The notes: generated by a model from the letters alone, not told the origin. Positions 9,712 to 19,101 are shown, counted from the first letter of the stretch. The stretch: 64,000 nt of DNA from Sulfurifustis variabilis (GCF_002355415.1 NZ_AP014936.1:1426001-1490000), one strand, 5' to 3'. Translations and numbers: made by a program.

Positions 9712-9741
9712 TTGACACCCTTATTTTGGCCTGACGATAAT
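9712..9741 (+). promoter_or_regulatory. Sigma-70-type promoter for the dctPQM-decarboxylase operon
   Basis: A perfect TTGACA at 9712-9717 is followed after 18 bases by GATAAT at 9736-9741, pointing toward dctP. The intergenic space is shared with the divergent matB. Just downstream, TGTCG occurs twice 8 bases apart (near 9766-9780), which could be an operator half-site pair. The dctP ribosome-binding site AGGAGG lies at about 9862. Confidence 0.6.
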
Positions 9742-9872
9742 CGATCGCGCTCCACAAAAAAACCCGCTGTCGAACTGTCGGGATTCTCGTCATGTGAAAA
9801 CCGTGGCGCGCACGGCGCCCGATCACGCGATGGGCGCGAAGAGATTTCCGGCAACGCTAACCAGGAGGAGTC

Positions 9873-10877
9873 ATGTTTACCCTGCGTTCGTTACTCACCA
9901 GCACGTTCGTCGCAGCGGCCGTTGCGCTGCCCATCGCCACTCAAGCCGCCAACGTCACCCTCAAGGCGTCGCACCAGTTCCCGGGAGGCAAGGGCGACGT
10001 GCGCGACGAGATGGTCCAGATCATGGCGCGCGAAGTCGACAAGGCGAATGTCGGCCTCAAGATCCAGGTGTACCCCGGCCAGTCGCTGTACAAGGCCAAG
10101 GAGCAGTGGGGCGCGCTGGTGAAGGGCCAGCTCGACATCACCGCCTTCCCGCTCGACTACGCGAGCGGACGCCATCCGCAGTTCAGCGCGACGCTGATGC
10201 CCGGGCTGGTCAAGAACCACGAGCACGCCCGGCGCCTGAACAACTCCGAGTTCATGAAGGACATCAAGAAGATCATCGAGGACGCGGGCGCCATGGTCCT
10301 GGCCGACGCGTGGCTGGCGGGCGGCTTCGCCTCGAAGAAGAACTGCATCGTGAACCCCGAGGACATCAAGGGGCAGGTGACGCGGGCCGCGGGCCCGGCG
10401 TTCGAGCAGATGCTCGCGGGGGCCGGGGCATCGATCTCGTCGATGGCGAGCTCGGAGATCTACACCGGCATGCAGACCGGCGTGCTCGACGCGACCAACA
10501 CCAGCTCGGGCAGCTTCGTGTCGTTCCGGCTCTACGAGCAGGTCCAGTGCCTCACGGCGCCGGGCGAGTACGCGCTGTGGTTCATGTACGAGCCGATCCT
10601 CATCTCCAAGCAGACCTGGAGCAAGCTGAACAAGAAGCAGCAGGACGCGCTCATGGCCGCCGCCAGGAAGTCGGAGGAATACTTCGCGGGCGAGGCGAAG
10701 AAGCTCGACGACAAGATGGTCGACGTCTTCAAGAAGGCCGGGGTGAAAGTGGTGACCATGAACGAGCAGCAGTACCAGGCCTGGCTCAAGATCGCCAAGG
10801 ACACCTCGTACAAGCACTTTTCCGAGAAGGTTCCCGGCGGCAAGGAGCTGATCGAGAAGGCGCTCGCGGTCAAGTAG
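9873..10877 (+). CDS. dctP: TRAP transporter substrate-binding protein, probable malonate binder
   Basis: The 334-residue periplasmic protein has a cleavable signal peptide (SLLTSTFVAAAVALPIATQA). It has the DctP fold signatures LKASHQFPGGKGD, the ligand-arginine region IKGQVTRAAGP, and EIYTGMQTGVLDATNTS. DctP proteins capture a carboxylate in the periplasm and pass it to the DctQM membrane complex. Malonate is inferred as ligand because the same operon ends with malonyl-CoA decarboxylase and the divergent gene is malonyl-CoA synthetase. A comparable tripartite malonate TRAP system is known in Sinorhizobium. A strong AGGAGG precedes the ATG. Confidence 0.9.
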   Translation: MFTLRSLLTSTFVAAAVALPIATQAANVTLKASHQFPGGKGDVRDEMVQIMAREVDKANVGLKIQVYPGQSLYKAKEQWGALVKGQLDITAFPLDYASGRHPQFSATLMPGLVKNHEHARRLNNSEFMKDIKKIIEDAGAMVLADAWLAGGFASKKNCIVNPEDIKGQVTRAAGPAFEQMLAGAGASISSMASSEIYTGMQTGVLDATNTSSGSFVSFRLYEQVQCLTAPGEYALWFMYEPILISKQTWSKLNKKQQDALMAAARKSEEYFAGEAKKLDDKMVDVFKKAGVKVVTMNEQQYQAWLKIAKDTSYKHFSEKVPGGKELIEKALAVK

Positions 10878-10923
10878 CCGCTCCACGCCTTATCGGCGGC
10901 GGCAGCAGGGGAGGTCGAGGGTT

Positions 10924-11442
10924 TTGGATTCGTTCGTGCGGCTCGTACGGGCGACGTCGATGCTGTGCGGAATCCTCGCCGTGGCCGCCCTGCTCGCCGC
11001 CGTGGTCGTGGTCTGCCAGATGGTGGTGATGCGCTACTTCCTCGGCGCCTCCACCGTCTGGCAGACCGAGTTCGTCACCTTCGCCATCGTCGCCGCCACC
11101 TTCATCGGCGCGCCCTACGTGCTCCTGCACAAGGGGCACGTCAACGTGGACCTCGTTCCGTTCTATATCCCGCATCGCGCGCGGCTCGTGCTCGCGCTGT
11201 TCGCGTCCGGCGTCTCGCTGGTCTTCTGCCTCGTGCTCGCGTGGTACAGCTGGGTCTACTTCCACGAGGCCTGGACCGGGGGCTGGACCACCGAGACGGT
11301 CTGGGCCCTGCCGCTCTGGATACCGCTGCTGCCGCTGCCGATCGGCATGGCGCTGCTCGCCCTGCAGTACGTCGCGGACATTCTTTGCCTCGCCACCGGG
11401 CGGGACGCGCCCTTCGGGATGCGGGCGGAGGAGGCGGAGTGA
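10924..11442 (+). CDS. dctQ: TRAP transporter small permease subunit
   Basis: The 172-residue protein has four predicted membrane helices, the usual DctQ layout, with the typical central stretch VWQTEFVTFAIVAATFIGAPYVLLHKGHVNVD. It forms the small membrane subunit joining DctP to DctM. The TTG at 10924 follows GGGGAGG by about 12 bases and is the first usable start; a GTG slightly downstream is possible. The stop overlaps the dctM start as GTGA. Confidence 0.88.
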   Translation: MDSFVRLVRATSMLCGILAVAALLAAVVVVCQMVVMRYFLGASTVWQTEFVTFAIVAATFIGAPYVLLHKGHVNVDLVPFYIPHRARLVLALFASGVSLVFCLVLAWYSWVYFHEAWTGGWTTETVWALPLWIPLLPLPIGMALLALQYVADILCLATGRDAPFGMRAEEAE

Positions 11443-12755
11443 CCCCGATCGAGATCGGCATCCTGATCGGGATCGTCACCGTGCTCGTGCTCGCCGCCGG
11501 CGTGCCCATCGCGTTCGGCCTCGGCGTCGTAGCGCTGGGTTTCCTGTTCTACTTCCAGGGGGCGGATACCTTCGGGATCCTCGGCGAGAAGTTCTTCGGC
11601 GGGATCGCGACATTCGAGCTGGTCGCGCTCCCGATGTTCATCCTCATGGGCGCGGCCGTGGCGTCGTCGCCGGCGGGGCGCGACGTCTACCTCGCGCTCG
11701 ATCGCTGGATGAACCGGGTGCCCGGCGGCATCGTGATCTCCAACATCGGCGCGTGCTCGATCTTCGCCGCGCTGTCGGGTTCGTCGCCGGCGACGTGCGC
11801 CGCCATCGGCAAGATGGGCATCCCGGAGATGCGCAAGCGCGGCGTGCCGGACGACCTCGCCACCGGCTCGATCGCCGCGGGCGGCACGCTCGGCATCCTG
11901 ATTCCCCCGAGCATCACCATGATCGTCTACGGCGTCGCCACCGAGACGTCGATCGGGCGGCTGTTCCTCGCGGGGGTCTTTCCCGGTCTCATGCTCACCG
12001 GGCTGTTCATCGCCTGGACCTGGTTCGTCGCGTGGCGGCGGGGCGTCGCGTTCACCGACATGAAGGCGCGCTTCTCGCTGCGCGAGCGGCTCGAGGTGCT
12101 GCCCAAGGTCCTGCCCCTCCTGCTCATCGTCGTCGGCATCCTGTACGTGCTTTACGGCGGAGTCGCGACCCCCTCGGAGGCCGCGGGCGTCGGCGCCATG
12201 TTCTGTCTCGTCCTCGTCGCGGTGATCTATCGCATCTGGCAGCCGGCGCGCATCTGGACGATCTTCCGCGACACGACCCGCGAGAGCGTGATGATCATGA
12301 TGATCATCGCCGCCTCCGAGCTCTTCGGCTACATGATGTCCGTCCTGTACGTCACGCAGTCCGTGGCCGAGTGGATCGCCGTGCTCGAGGTGAACCGCTG
12401 GGTGCTCATGTTCTTCATCAACATTTTCCTGCTCGTCGCCGGCTGCTTCCTGCCGCCGGTTGCGATCATCCTCATGACCGCGCCGATCCTGATCCCGATC
12501 ATCACGAACGCCGGCTTCGACCCGTACTGGTTCGCCGTGATCCTCACGGTCAACATGGAGATCGGGCTGATCACGCCGCCGGTCGGGCTCAACCTCTACG
12601 TCATCAACGGCATCGCCCCGGAGATAAGGCTGCCCGTCATCCTGCGCGGCGCCGTGCCGTTCATCCTGCTCATGGTGCTCGGCATCGTGATCCTGTCGAT
12701 TTTCCCGGGGATCGCGACCTGGCTGCCCGACTACCTGATGGGGCCGACCGGATGA
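11439..12755 (+). CDS. dctM: TRAP transporter large permease subunit
   Basis: The 438-residue protein has about twelve hydrophobic helices. It carries the DctM signatures LVALPMFILMGAAVASS, SGSSPATCAAIGKMGIPEM and GGTLGILIPPSITMIVYG, and near the end NMEIGLITPPVGLNLYVI. DctM is the sodium-driven transport subunit. The GTG start overlaps the dctQ stop (GTGA), and its own TGA overlaps the decarboxylase ATG (ATGA), so the whole operon is translationally coupled. Confidence 0.92.
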   Translation: MTPIEIGILIGIVTVLVLAAGVPIAFGLGVVALGFLFYFQGADTFGILGEKFFGGIATFELVALPMFILMGAAVASSPAGRDVYLALDRWMNRVPGGIVISNIGACSIFAALSGSSPATCAAIGKMGIPEMRKRGVPDDLATGSIAAGGTLGILIPPSITMIVYGVATETSIGRLFLAGVFPGLMLTGLFIAWTWFVAWRRGVAFTDMKARFSLRERLEVLPKVLPLLLIVVGILYVLYGGVATPSEAAGVGAMFCLVLVAVIYRIWQPARIWTIFRDTTRESVMIMMIIAASELFGYMMSVLYVTQSVAEWIAVLEVNRWVLMFFINIFLLVAGCFLPPVAIILMTAPILIPIITNAGFDPYWFAVILTVNMEIGLITPPVGLNLYVINGIAPEIRLPVILRGAVPFILLMVLGIVILSIFPGIATWLPDYLMGPTG

Positions 12756-14137
12756 GGCGCCGCTGGCTCGAGCGTTTCCTCGAATCCATCGCCGACCGCG
12801 GCCGCACGCTGGTGCGCGCCCGCCACGACCGCACGCTCGCGGGGCTGCTCCGTGCGCTGCTGTCCGGACGGGGCGAGGCGTCCGGTACGGCGATGTCGCG
12901 CGAGGTGCTGCAGGCCTACGAGCGGATGAACGCCGAGGAGCGGCTGCGCTTCTTCCAGATGCTCGAGCGCGAGTTCAGCCCGAACCGCGAGGAGGTGCGG
13001 GCGCGGGCCGAGGAGTACCTGCGCACGGGAGAGACGGACGACTTCCTCGCGCTCAGCCGCGCGGTCGAGCCGCCCCGCCAGGAGCTCTTCCGGCGCATGA
13101 ACATGGCGCCCGGCGGCACGGCCGCGCTCGTCGCCATGCGCGCCGAGCTGCTCGGGCTCCTGAAGCGGCATCCCGAGCTCGGCGTGGTCGAGGCGGACCT
13201 GGCCCACCTGCTCGCCTCCTGGTTCAACCGCGGCTTCCTGACGCTGGAGCGCATCGACTGGCACAGTCCCGCCGACGTGCTCGAGAAGCTCATCCGCTAC
13301 GACACGGTGCACCAGATCCAGGGATGGGACGACCTGCAGCGGCGGCTGGCGCCCGACCGGCGCTGCTTCGCGTTTTTTCATCCGGCGCTGCCGGGCGTCC
13401 CGCTGATCTTTCTCGAGGTGGCCCTGGTGAAGGGCATGTCGAGCGAGATCGGACCGCTCATCGATCCCAACGCGCCCGTGCTCGACCCGCGCCAGGCCGA
13501 CAGCGCGATCTTCTACTCGATCAACAACACGCAGCGCGGCCTGAAGGGGCTCGCCTTCGGCAACTTCCTCATCAAGCAGGTGCTCGAGGATCTGGGGGCG
13601 GAGCTGCCGCGCCTGCGCACGCTGGCGACGCTCTCGCCGGTTCCGGGCTTCGCCGCCGCCCTGCGCGCGGCCCGCGCGGGCGAGCACCCGGCGTTCACTC
13701 CGGAGCGGCTCGAGCGCTTGCTCGCCCCGCATCGCGAGGCGCTGACCAGGGCAGCCGGCCCGCTGCTCCCGGCCGACGCGCTGTTCCACCTGCTCGAGCA
13801 TGAGCCGCTGCGTCACCGGGCGCTCCTCGCCGAGGTGCTGGAACGCCTGGTGCTCGCCTACCTCACGCTGCTGCCGCCCCGGGGACCGGGCTACGACCCG
13901 GTCGCGGCGTTCCACCTCGCGAACGGCGCGCGGCTCGAGCGCATCAATCCCTTCTCCGACGGCTCGTCGCAGGGCAGGGACGCCGCCTTCGGCGTGAAGG
14001 TGAACTACCGCTACGACCCCGACATCGTCGTCGAGAACCACGAGCAGTTCGTCGAGGAGGGCGTCATCGACATGTCGCGCCATCTGGCGCGCCTGCACGA
14101 GCGTATCGCCGCCGAATGGAAGAGCGCGGCGGCGTAG
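12752..14137 (+). CDS. matA: Malonyl-CoA decarboxylase
   Basis: The 461-residue protein follows the malonyl-CoA decarboxylase family. Family stretches are FRRMNMAPGGTAALV, CFAFFHPALPGVPLIFLEVAL, AIFYSINNTQRGLKGLAFGN and NFLIKQVLEDLGAELP, then FHLANGARLERINPFSD and GVKVNYRYD. It releases CO2 from malonyl-CoA to give acetyl-CoA, completing malonate assimilation with the synthetase and transporter beside it. The ATG overlaps the dctM stop; a longer open frame upstream is only the shadow of dctM. Symbol matA follows rhizobial usage. Confidence 0.92.
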   Translation: MRRRWLERFLESIADRGRTLVRARHDRTLAGLLRALLSGRGEASGTAMSREVLQAYERMNAEERLRFFQMLEREFSPNREEVRARAEEYLRTGETDDFLALSRAVEPPRQELFRRMNMAPGGTAALVAMRAELLGLLKRHPELGVVEADLAHLLASWFNRGFLTLERIDWHSPADVLEKLIRYDTVHQIQGWDDLQRRLAPDRRCFAFFHPALPGVPLIFLEVALVKGMSSEIGPLIDPNAPVLDPRQADSAIFYSINNTQRGLKGLAFGNFLIKQVLEDLGAELPRLRTLATLSPVPGFAAALRAARAGEHPAFTPERLERLLAPHREALTRAAGPLLPADALFHLLEHEPLRHRALLAEVLERLVLAYLTLLPPRGPGYDPVAAFHLANGARLERINPFSDGSSQGRDAAFGVKVNYRYDPDIVVENHEQFVEEGVIDMSRHLARLHERIAAEWKSAAA

Positions 14138-14166
14138 CGACATCCATGCAAGCTTGTCTTCGAGAA

Positions 14167-14277
14167 CCCTCTCCCCCGCATCGCGGGGGAGAGGGAAGGG
14201 TGAGGGGGAGGGTAAGCAGGTCGCTATTTTTTCCATTGCCCCTCACCCCTTCCCTCTCCCCGCAGGCGGGGAGAGGG
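14167..14277. repeat. Inverted pair of CCCTCTCCC hairpin repeats (REP-like)
   Basis: The first hairpin has a 13-bp perfect stem, arms 14167-14179 and 14183-14195, with loop ATC. The second has a 12-bp stem, arms 14252-14263 and 14266-14277. The two face opposite ways and each is flanked by a CCCCTCACCC-like tail. The same element recurs at 20700-20910 and 50401-50542. They lie downstream of the decarboxylase gene and may act as a transcript stabiliser or attenuator. Confidence 0.8.
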
Positions 14278-14309
14278 CGATAGACGGCGAAGCGAACTCG
14301 CGACCGACC

Positions 14310-15098
14310 GTGGAACTACTCGCACTGATGCTCAGCGGCGCGGCCGCGGGCGTGATGGCCGGGCTGCTCGGCATCGGCGGCGGCATGCTCATCGTGCCCG
14401 TCATCGCGCTGCTGCTCGAGCGCCAGGGCGTGAGCCCCGACGTCATCATGCAGTGCGCCATCGGCACCTCGCTCGCGACGATCACGTTCACGGCGCTCTC
14501 GTCGATGCGCGCGCATCACAAGCGGGGGGCGGTGCGCTGGCCGCTGTTCATGCGGCTCACGCCGGGGATCGTGATCGGCGGGCTGCTCGGCGCGGCGATC
14601 GCGGACTGGCTGCCGGGCCGGTCGCTGCGCTACATCGTCGCCGTCTCCATGCTCGCGGTCGCGGCGCAGATGGCCTTCGGCGGGCGCGCGGCCAATCCCC
14701 ATCGCACACTGCCGGGGCGCCCGGTGCTCGTGACGGCCGGCGGCCTGATCGGCACGCTCTCGACGCTGATCGGCATCGGCGGCGGCTCGCTGACGGTGCC
14801 GTTCCTCACCTGGTGCAGCGTCCCGGTGAAGCAGGCGATCGCGACGGCGGCGGCGCTCGGCTTTCCGATCGCGCTGAGCGGGGCGGTGGGCTATGTCGTG
14901 GGCGGCCTGAACGAGTCCGACCTGCCGCCGTTTTCCCTCGGCTACATCGTGCTCCCGGCGTTTGCCGGGATCGTCGTTGCGAGCACGGCCGCGGCGCCGC
15001 TCGGCGCGCGCCTGGCGCACCGGCTCTCCGACGTCACGCTCCGGCGCATCTTCGCGGTGTTCCTGCTCGTCCTCGGCGTCCGGATGCTCCTGAGCTGA
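14310..15098 (+). CDS. TSUP (TauE/SafE) family permease
   Basis: The 262-residue membrane protein has about eight helices. The two-fold family repeat is visible: GVMAGLLGIGGGMLIVPVI in the first half and GTLSTLIGIGGGSLTVPFL in the second. TSUP proteins export or import small anions such as sulfite, sulfoacetate or other organosulfur compounds; no substrate can be set here. The GTG at 14310 is chosen because the longer frame runs through the hairpin repeat just upstream and adds residues with no membrane or family character. Confidence 0.85.
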   Translation: MELLALMLSGAAAGVMAGLLGIGGGMLIVPVIALLLERQGVSPDVIMQCAIGTSLATITFTALSSMRAHHKRGAVRWPLFMRLTPGIVIGGLLGAAIADWLPGRSLRYIVAVSMLAVAAQMAFGGRAANPHRTLPGRPVLVTAGGLIGTLSTLIGIGGGSLTVPFLTWCSVPVKQAIATAAALGFPIALSGAVGYVVGGLNESDLPPFSLGYIVLPAFAGIVVASTAAAPLGARLAHRLSDVTLRRIFAVFLLVLGVRMLLS

Positions 15099-15124
15099 TC
15101 AATCTCTCTTCCGTGCTGCGAGGC

Positions 15125-15775
15125 TCACTCTCTCAACGCCCCGTGGCTGCGGAGGATCTCCAGGCCTTTCACCGCATGCGGGTAGCCCTGCGCGGCGGCG
15201 CGCCGCCACCACTTGGCGGCCTCCGTGTAGTTCTGGGGCTCGCCTTCGCCGGTCGCCGCGAGGGCGCCGAGGTGAAACTGCGCGGCGGCATCGCCGCCGG
15301 TCGCGGCCCGGTGCCACCAGGTCTTCGCCAGATTCAGGTCCCGCTCGACGCCTTCGCCGCGCGAATAGAGCATCCCGAGATTGAACTGCGCGCCGACGTG
15401 CCCCTGCTCGGCCGCCGCGCGCCACCAGCGAATCGCACGGGCGAGGTCGCTCGCGACGCCTTTGCCGGTGGCGTAGGCGACGCCCAGGCTGAACTGCGCG
15501 CCCGCGTGCCCCTGCTCGGCCGGCGCCTCCCACAGTTGCACCGCGCGCGCGTAGTCCCCGCCGTCGTAGGCCGCGACGCCGGTGAGGAACGCCCGTTGCG
15601 GGCCGTCCGCGCGGCCGTCGGACCCCATCGTTTCGCCGGGAGGCGGCGAGGTGTGCAGGGCGGGCGGTGTGGCGGCCGGAACGGAGACGGGCGTGAGCAG
15701 GAGGGCGAGGAACGGCGCGAGCAGCGGAACCGGGCGCGCGCCGTGACCCTTGCGGGCAGGCTTCGAACGGTGCAT
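15125..15775 (-). CDS. Secreted Sel1-repeat protein
   Basis: The 216-residue protein has an N-terminal hydrophobic signal (LLAPFLALLLTPVSVPAAT) and then four Sel1-type TPR-like repeats of about 36 residues. Repeat markers are GHAGAQFSLGVAYATGKGV, GHVGAQFNLGMLYSRGEGV, GDAAAQFHLGALAATGEGE and a weaker last copy. Sel1 repeats form protein-binding solenoids, often in the periplasm. No partner or pathway is evident from the neighbours, which are read on the other strand. Confidence 0.8.
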   Translation of the reverse strand: MHRSKPARKGHGARPVPLLAPFLALLLTPVSVPAATPPALHTSPPPGETMGSDGRADGPQRAFLTGVAAYDGGDYARAVQLWEAPAEQGHAGAQFSLGVAYATGKGVASDLARAIRWWRAAAEQGHVGAQFNLGMLYSRGEGVERDLNLAKTWWHRAATGGDAAAQFHLGALAATGEGEPQNYTEAAKWWRRAAAQGYPHAVKGLEILRSHGALRE

Positions 15776-15885
15776 GTCGAACCTCGATGCAGTGCGCTGA
15801 AGCTAGTGTAGATCGGGATGCCGCGCCGCTTCGGACCGTTGATCGGGGTTTCACGACACATGAGCGCGCATCTACAATCGTCGCC

Positions 15886-16395
15886 ATGACGAACGATGCC
15901 AGCGACGCCCGTCTGCAGAACCTCGCCGCCGAGGTCGGCCGCGCGCTCGAGCGCGAGCGGCTCATGCTGGCGACCGCGGAGTCGTGCACCGGCGGCTGGG
16001 TCGCGCAGGTGTGCACGGCGATCGCGGGCAGCTCGGAGTGGTTCGAGCGCGGTTTCGTGACCTACAGCAACCGCGCCAAGACCGAGATGCTGGGCGTGGC
16101 GGCGGAAACGCTCGCGGACTACGGCGCCGTCAGCGAGCCGACGGCGCGGGCCATGGCGGAAGGAGCCCTGCGGCACGGCGCCGCGCAGGTGGCGCTCGCG
16201 ATCACGGGCATCGCCGGGCCGACAGGGGGCACCGCGGAGAAACCGGTCGGAACGGTCTGGTTCGCCTGGGCCGCCAGGGGGCGCGCGACACGGAGCGAAC
16301 GACGCCGGTTCGACGGCGACCGCGAAGCGGTGCGTCGCCAGGCCGTGGCGCACGCGCTGGACGGACTATCCTCTTTCCTGGGTTCCCGAAGCTGA
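15886..16395 (+). CDS. pncC: Nicotinamide-nucleotide amidohydrolase PncC (CinA C-terminal family)
   Basis: The 169-residue protein is the stand-alone CinA C-terminal domain. Motifs are TAESCTGGWVAQVCTAIAGSS with the catalytic serine, FVTYSNRAKTEMLGV, GAVSEPTARAMAEGA and ALAITGIAGPTGG. It deamidates nicotinamide mononucleotide to nicotinate mononucleotide in pyridine-nucleotide salvage. The ATG at 15886 starts just before the family core; the 33 upstream codons have no match to the family. Confidence 0.9.
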   Translation: MTNDASDARLQNLAAEVGRALERERLMLATAESCTGGWVAQVCTAIAGSSEWFERGFVTYSNRAKTEMLGVAAETLADYGAVSEPTARAMAEGALRHGAAQVALAITGIAGPTGGTAEKPVGTVWFAWAARGRATRSERRRFDGDREAVRRQAVAHALDGLSSFLGSRS

Positions 16396-16459
16396 CCGCG
16401 GAGGACGCGGCCGGAAACGCCGGCCCGTGTGCAGTGAACCAATAATAAGTGAGGGAGGC

Positions 16460-16993
16460 ATGAAGAAGTTCGTCCTTCTGGCCGCGATCGCCTTCGGCGC
16501 CTGGGCCTGGTCCACGGAAGCCGGGAATGAACTCGTTGCCCGGTTGTACGCGATGGTCACCGGCCGCGCGGCGATCGAGATCGATTTCGACAGCCTGACG
16601 CCGGAAGTCGCCGAGGACGAGATCAAGACGCTCTACTCGTCCAGCAAGTTCAAATGCTACGACGAACGTTCGGAGCTGGGCGATCGGGTCTGTTTCACCG
16701 ACGTCCGCGAGGTCAACGGCGTTCCCGCCCGTTACGCCGCCTTCTTCTTCAAGGACGCCGAGCTGAGCAACGTCAAAGTGGCGTTGGACGGAAAGGACCA
16801 CCCCACGCTGGTGCAGACGTTCACCGATACCTACGGCGAATGGCGCACGGTAGGGAGCAGAAAGGACGTCTACGGAAAGCCCATCGTCGGCTGGTACCTT
16901 TCCTCGGGCGTGCTCGCAGTCAGCGAGACCGCGCCCAGGGACAAGGAAGCCACGCTATTGTGGATCAGCAGGCACCGGCTGCTGCCCGGCTGA
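16460..16993 (+). CDS. Hypothetical membrane-anchored or secreted protein
   Basis: I do not recognise a family. The 177-residue product begins with a short signal or anchor (KKFVLLAAIAFGAWAW). A globular, charged domain follows, with two cysteines (KCYDERSELGDRVCF) that could form a disulfide in the periplasm. The ATG at 16460 has GAGGGAGG just upstream, so it is chosen over an upstream in-frame start. It follows pncC in the same direction with a 64-base gap and is convergent with ispG. Confidence 0.6.
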   Translation: MKKFVLLAAIAFGAWAWSTEAGNELVARLYAMVTGRAAIEIDFDSLTPEVAEDEIKTLYSSSKFKCYDERSELGDRVCFTDVREVNGVPARYAAFFFKDAELSNVKVALDGKDHPTLVQTFTDTYGEWRTVGSRKDVYGKPIVGWYLSSGVLAVSETAPRDKEATLLWISRHRLLPG

Positions 16994-17012
16994 CCGCACG
17001 ACTCGGGCGAGC

Positions 17013-18161
17013 CTAGGCGCTGCCCTTCGAAGCGATCACCGCGTCCAGCTCCTGCTTCAGGCGGGCGAGGATCTCGTCGTAGCGGAACGCCCCGAGCGAG
17101 CGTTCCCCGCGCTTCAGGTTCACGTGGTTCGGGCCGCACCAGAGGCCGAGGTCGGCTTCGTCGGTCTCCCCCGGACCGTTCACCCGGCAGCCCATGACGG
17201 CGATCGTGACCGCGTGCGCCGCGGCGTAGCGCGTCATCTCGCGCACCTGCTCGGCCAGGTCGATGAAGGCCTCGTTCTCCACGCGCGAGCAGCTCGGGCA
17301 GCTGATGATGTTGAGGCCCGAGTTGTCGTAGCGCACGACGCTGCGCACCCGCCCGGCGGCGATGTCGGCGAGGATCTGGCGGCCGACGACGATCTCCTCG
17401 TGCTTGCGCGGGTTCGGCACCGTCAGCGAGACGCGGATCGTGTCGCCGATGCCCCGGCTGATGAGCTGCTCGAACGCCACGCGCGTCTTGACGATGCCGT
17501 CGGGCGGCAGGCCCGCCTCGGTCACGCCGAGGTGCAGGGGGACGTCGGGCCGCTCGGCGGCGAAGCGCGTGTTCACCTCGATCACCTGGTTCGGGTCGGA
17601 GTCCTTGAGCGAGACGCAGTAGTTGGTGAAGCCGATGCGGTCGAGGAGCTCGCAGTGCTCGAGCGCGCTCTCGATCATGGGCGAGAGCTTGTCGTTCGCC
17701 GCGTACTTGTCGGCCTTCGCCGGATCGACCGAGCCGCAGTTCACGCCGACGCGCAGCGCGATGCCGCGGCCGCCGGCGATGTCGACGAGATAGCGCACCT
17801 TGTCCTGCCACGGCTTCGCGCGCTCGTGGTGGTAGAGGTGGCCCGGGTTGTACCGTAGCTTGTCGACGTGCGGCGCGACGAGCTCGGCCATCCGGTAGTT
17901 CTCCTGGAGATCGGCCGACAGATTGGCGTTCGTCTGCGAGCGGATCGACGCGAGCGCCGCGGCGTCCTTGCGGTTGTCGACCGCGATGCGGATCACGTCC
18001 GCGCCGGCGGCCGCCAGCGCCTGCACCTGCCCCACGGTCGCCTCGATGTCCTGCGTGCGGGTCGCGCACATGCTCTGCACCGCGATCGGATGACCGGCGC
18101 CGATGGTCACGGAGCCGATCCGGACGGCGCGCGTGGGGTTGCGGGGGAGCGAATGCGACAT
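17013..18161 (-). CDS. ispG: 4-hydroxy-3-methylbut-2-en-1-yl diphosphate synthase (IspG/GcpE)
   Basis: The 382-residue protein is the compact bacterial form. It has the TIM-barrel start [20 protein letters not shown], the 4Fe-4S cysteine motif [10 protein letters not shown], and the C-terminal [17 protein letters not shown]. It reduces methylerythritol cyclodiphosphate in the non-mevalonate isoprenoid pathway, using an iron-sulfur cluster. Its convergent neighbour is the hypothetical gene 19 bases away. Confidence 0.95.
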   Translation of the reverse strand: MSHSLPRNPTRAVRIGSVTIGAGHPIAVQSMCATRTQDIEATVGQVQALAAAGADVIRIAVDNRKDAAALASIRSQTNANLSADLQENYRMAELVAPHVDKLRYNPGHLYHHERAKPWQDKVRYLVDIAGGRGIALRVGVNCGSVDPAKADKYAANDKLSPMIESALEHCELLDRIGFTNYCVSLKDSDPNQVIEVNTRFAAERPDVPLHLGVTEAGLPPDGIVKTRVAFEQLISRGIGDTIRVSLTVPNPRKHEEIVVGRQILADIAAGRVRSVVRYDNSGLNIISCPSCSRVENEAFIDLAEQVREMTRYAAAHAVTIAVMGCRVNGPGETDEADLGLWCGPNHVNLKRGERSLGAFRYDEILARLKQELDAVIASKGSA

Positions 18162-18237
18162 GGGAGACCGGGCGTGCGGCGGCGAACAAGGGCCGCGAGA
18201 TCGCGGTAACGTTAGCGGCTCACCCCTGAAAAGGCAA

Positions 18238-18984
18238 TCATTCCGCCACGATCGCGCGGTAAATCAGCGACGCCCCGCTCAGCACGAGCAACACGCTGAT
18301 CCCCTGCATGACGGCCTGCCGGGGCAGGCGGTCGTGCACGCGGTTGCCGATCCGCAGGCCGAGCAGCATCACCGGGAAGAGAAGCAGCGCGGACAGCAGC
18401 AGGTCGCTGCGCAGCAGCAGGCCCGAAACGGCGAAGACCGCGATGCGGCCCGAGGTCTGAAGGGTGAAAACGGCCGCGAGGGTCGCCTTGAGCTCCTTGG
18501 TCTTGCGGATGCGCCGGCTGAGATAGATCACGAACAGCGGCCCGCCGGTCCCGAACACCGCGCCCACGATGCCGCCGAGGGTCCCCGCCAGCGCCGCCCA
18601 GGCGCGGCCGACGGTCCGGGTGATCTCATGGTTCCAGAAGCTGTAAAAGCCGTATCCGGCGATGAAGAGGCCGAGGGCCAGCAGGGCCGGTTGCCGGGGG
18701 ACGGTGACCAGCAGGACGACACCGATAATCGTGCCGGCGAGGCCGAACGGCAGCAGGGCATAGATCTCCCGCCGGTTGACCTCCCGCCGGAACCGCACCC
18801 CGGAAAGCAGGGACGCGCTGAAATCGAGCAGGAGCCCCAGCGGCACGACGAACGTGAGCGGCAGGACGTGCGCCAGCACCGGAATGGTGATCAGGGCCGA
18901 GCCAAACCCCGTGGCGCCGAAGATCGTGTACGAGAGCACGATGACGAACGGCGCGAGATACAGGATTTCGTCGGGTATCGGCAT
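18238..18984 (-). CDS. TSUP (TauE/SafE) family permease, second copy
   Basis: The 248-residue protein has about eight membrane helices and the TSUP features [19 protein letters not shown] in the first half and [20 protein letters not shown] in the second. It is not closely similar to the TSUP gene at 14.3 kb. Substrate unknown; anion or organosulfur export is the family norm. MPIPDE at 18984 begins directly before the first helix, so the 21-codon upstream extension is omitted. Confidence 0.83.
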   Translation of the reverse strand: MPIPDEILYLAPFVIVLSYTIFGATGFGSALITIPVLAHVLPLTFVVPLGLLLDFSASLLSGVRFRREVNRREIYALLPFGLAGTIIGVVLLVTVPRQPALLALGLFIAGYGFYSFWNHEITRTVGRAWAALAGTLGGIVGAVFGTGGPLFVIYLSRRIRKTKELKATLAAVFTLQTSGRIAVFAVSGLLLRSDLLLSALLLFPVMLLGLRIGNRVHDRLPRQAVMQGISVLLVLSGASLIYRAIVAE

Positions 18985-19060
18985 CGGGTCGCTTCCGGGG
19001 CGCGCATTCTCGCAGAAAGACAGGGTGAACGCTGCGCGCCCGCCCAAAAACCGCGACCGC

Positions 19061-19101
19061 TTCAGGGCTAGGACACCCCCCGAGTATTATGGAATAATTC
19101 C
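19061..19101 (+). promoter_or_regulatory. Candidate recA promoter with adjacent palindrome
   Basis: TTCAGG at 19061-19066 and TATTAT at 19085-19090 are separated by 18 bases. The palindrome GGAATAATTCC (19091-19101) begins right after the -10 box, where a repressor would block transcription. No E. coli-type LexA box (CTG, ten bases, CAG) was seen in the recA upstream region. The palindrome as an SOS operator is inference. Confidence 0.35.

Noticed and set aside
6864-9854. 996-codon minus-strand frame across the permease and matB
   Set aside because: It overlaps two genes with clear family motifs in other frames and encodes charged low-complexity sequence.
14154-14309. N-terminal extension of the TSUP permease from the ATG at 14154
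   Set aside because: It would translate the REP hairpin pair and adds no transmembrane or family sequence.
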